Of a stretch of 64,000 nt of DNA, positions 63,130 through 64,000 are shown piece after piece. The position numbers were made by a program, and so were the translations under genes. Under the pieces are notes generated by a model. It was not told the DNA's origin, did not search any database, and saw only the letters and a list, made by a program, of their open reading frames with translations. The DNA comes from Rhizomys pruinosus (Eukaryota; Chordata; Mammalia; Rodentia; Spalacidae): contig VZQC01005680.1 in the NCBI GenBank assembly GCA_009823505.1, forward strand, positions 4,522,559-4,586,558. Direction: 5' to 3'. Each line of letters starts with the position of its first letter. Position 1 is the stretch's first letter.

Positions 63130-63387
63130 TTTTTAAAATAACTTTTCTAAATTTTAAAATTTCCTTTTCTCTATGTATGAATGTACTGTCTGCATGCAGG
63201 TCTGTGCACCTGTGTCGTGCAAGGCCGCGGAGGTCAGAAGAGGGTGTTGGATTCCCCTGGAACTGGAGTTCTCCTGGAATTGGAGTTTCAGACGGTTCTC
63301 AGCCACCACGTGGGTGCTAGGGATCAAACCCGGGTCCTCTGCAAGAGCAGTCAGCGCTCTAAACTGCTAGGCCATCTCTCCAGCCCT
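63130..63387 (-). mobile_element. Young B2 with 17-bp duplication and perfect TSD
   Basis: CTGTCTGCATGCAGGTCTGT, AAGGCCGCGGAGGTCAGAAG, CTGGAACTGGAGTTCTCCTG followed by GAATTGGAGTTTC, and CATCTCTCCAGCCCT. TSD ACCTTTACTTCTT at 63117-63129 and 63388-63400. Confidence 0.97.
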
Positions 63388-63499
63388 ACCTTTACTTCTT
63401 GAATGATGAACTTGAAGGGAAATGTACTGCCGCACTGAGCATCCCAAGAATAGATTCATTCCTATAAGAATATATATAGTCACCTTAAATGGCATTCCC

Positions 63500-63690
63500 A
63501 TGTTCAGGGAATGAACATATATATTAGTGTACCCATGTTGCACAATGCCCGTAGAGGTCAGAAGAGGGTGTCAGATCCCTGGGAACTGGAGTTACAGATG
63601 TTTGTTGGTCGCCATGTAGGTGCTGGGAACTGAATCTGGGTCCCCTGCAAGAGCAGCTGGTGCTCTTAACCACTGAGCCATCTCTGCAGG
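63500..63690 (-). mobile_element. B2 SINE
   Basis: GTGTACCCATGTTGCACAAT, GAGGTCAGAAGAGGGTGTCA, AACCACTGAGCCATCTCTGC. Confidence 0.92.
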
Positions 63691-63693
63691 CTC

Positions 63694-63875
63694 TGTGGGG
63701 AATTTATTTGTGAATTGATGTGGAAGTATTGAGCCCACTGTGTGTGATGTCTCCATTGGGCAGGCGGCCCTGGGCTGTATAAGAAAGGTAACTGAGCCAG
63801 CCAGAGGCGGAAATCCAGTCCACAGCATTCCTCCATGGTCTCTGCTTCATGTCCTGCCTCCAGGTTACTGAGGAG
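63694..63875 (+). mobile_element. Type-1 element, partial
   Basis: TTGTGAATTGATGTGGAAGT, GCCCTGGGCTGTATAAGAAA, ATTCCTCCATGGTCTCTGCT. The left end is missing beside the B2. Confidence 0.88.
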
Positions 63876-64000
63876 TTCAGAGGATGGGGGACATTGATTT
63901 AAACAAAACAAGTTCTCATGCCATCCCTACATCTACAAGTAATCTTTCTCAACTGTTTCTGTGTCTTGGGTATACTTTAGTTTGCAATTACAAGGCTTGA

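Overview
This is a stretch of nuclear DNA from a muroid rodent. The evidence is the repeat content: B1 and B2 SINEs throughout, plus B3, B4 and ID-type SINEs, decayed rodent L1s and a few older MIR-like remnants. The B2 copies do not look like the Mus or Rattus consensus I remember, so a non-Mus, non-Rattus muroid (cricetid, gerbil or similar) is likely; the species cannot be named from sequence alone. I find no intact protein-coding gene, no exon I can support and no RNA gene. The open frames are explained by L1 remnants, SINEs, microsatellites or chance. The window is intergenic or deep intronic.

Two further families recur. The 'type-1' element (about 350-410 bp, beginning near GTCAACTTGACAC and ending near a TTTTGTCACAGCA motif and an AACTAG-like end) and the 'type-2' element (beginning GTGGTTTGGATG) are rodent medium-reiteration repeats. 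I believe they are hAT-like non-autonomous DNA transposons of the kind catalogued as URR1/RMER, but I name them only by motif because I cannot search a library.

Layout: 1-560 is the 3' end of an L1. 0.6-6.9 kb holds SINEs, a TATC array, polypyrimidine DNA and a GC-rich 48-bp minisatellite. 7.0-11.5 kb is a reverse-strand L1 with an internal deletion and four later insertions. 12-25 kb is SINEs, type-1 copies and unique DNA. 25.2-27.6 kb is a near-perfect inverted repeat with ~855-bp arms whose outer left edge carries the only N in the window. 28-32 kb is a cluster of type-1 elements in both orientations. 33.4-34.8 kb is an L1 3' UTR in which a 33-bp unit has expanded to 19 copies. 35-50 kb contains nested type-1/type-2/B2/B3 insertions and the most enhancer-like unique block (39.2-39.6 kb). 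51 kb has a minisatellite grown inside a B3 SINE. 53.7-54.5 kb is CA-rich. 54.8-55.7 kb is a long repeat-poor block. 56.2-58.4 kb has two LTR-like segments and a 460-bp purine tract. 58.9-64 kb is more SINEs, MIR and a 52-bp five-copy array.

Most notable points: the inverted duplication next to an N; three same-strand, TSD-flanked insertions of one retroposon with an L1-like tail; repeated birth of 33-52-bp minisatellites, several of them inside transposons; an L1 whose endonuclease start is fused to the reverse transcriptase active-site region; a B2 subfamily marked by a 17-bp internal duplication; and a cluster of RFX X-box-like palindromes.
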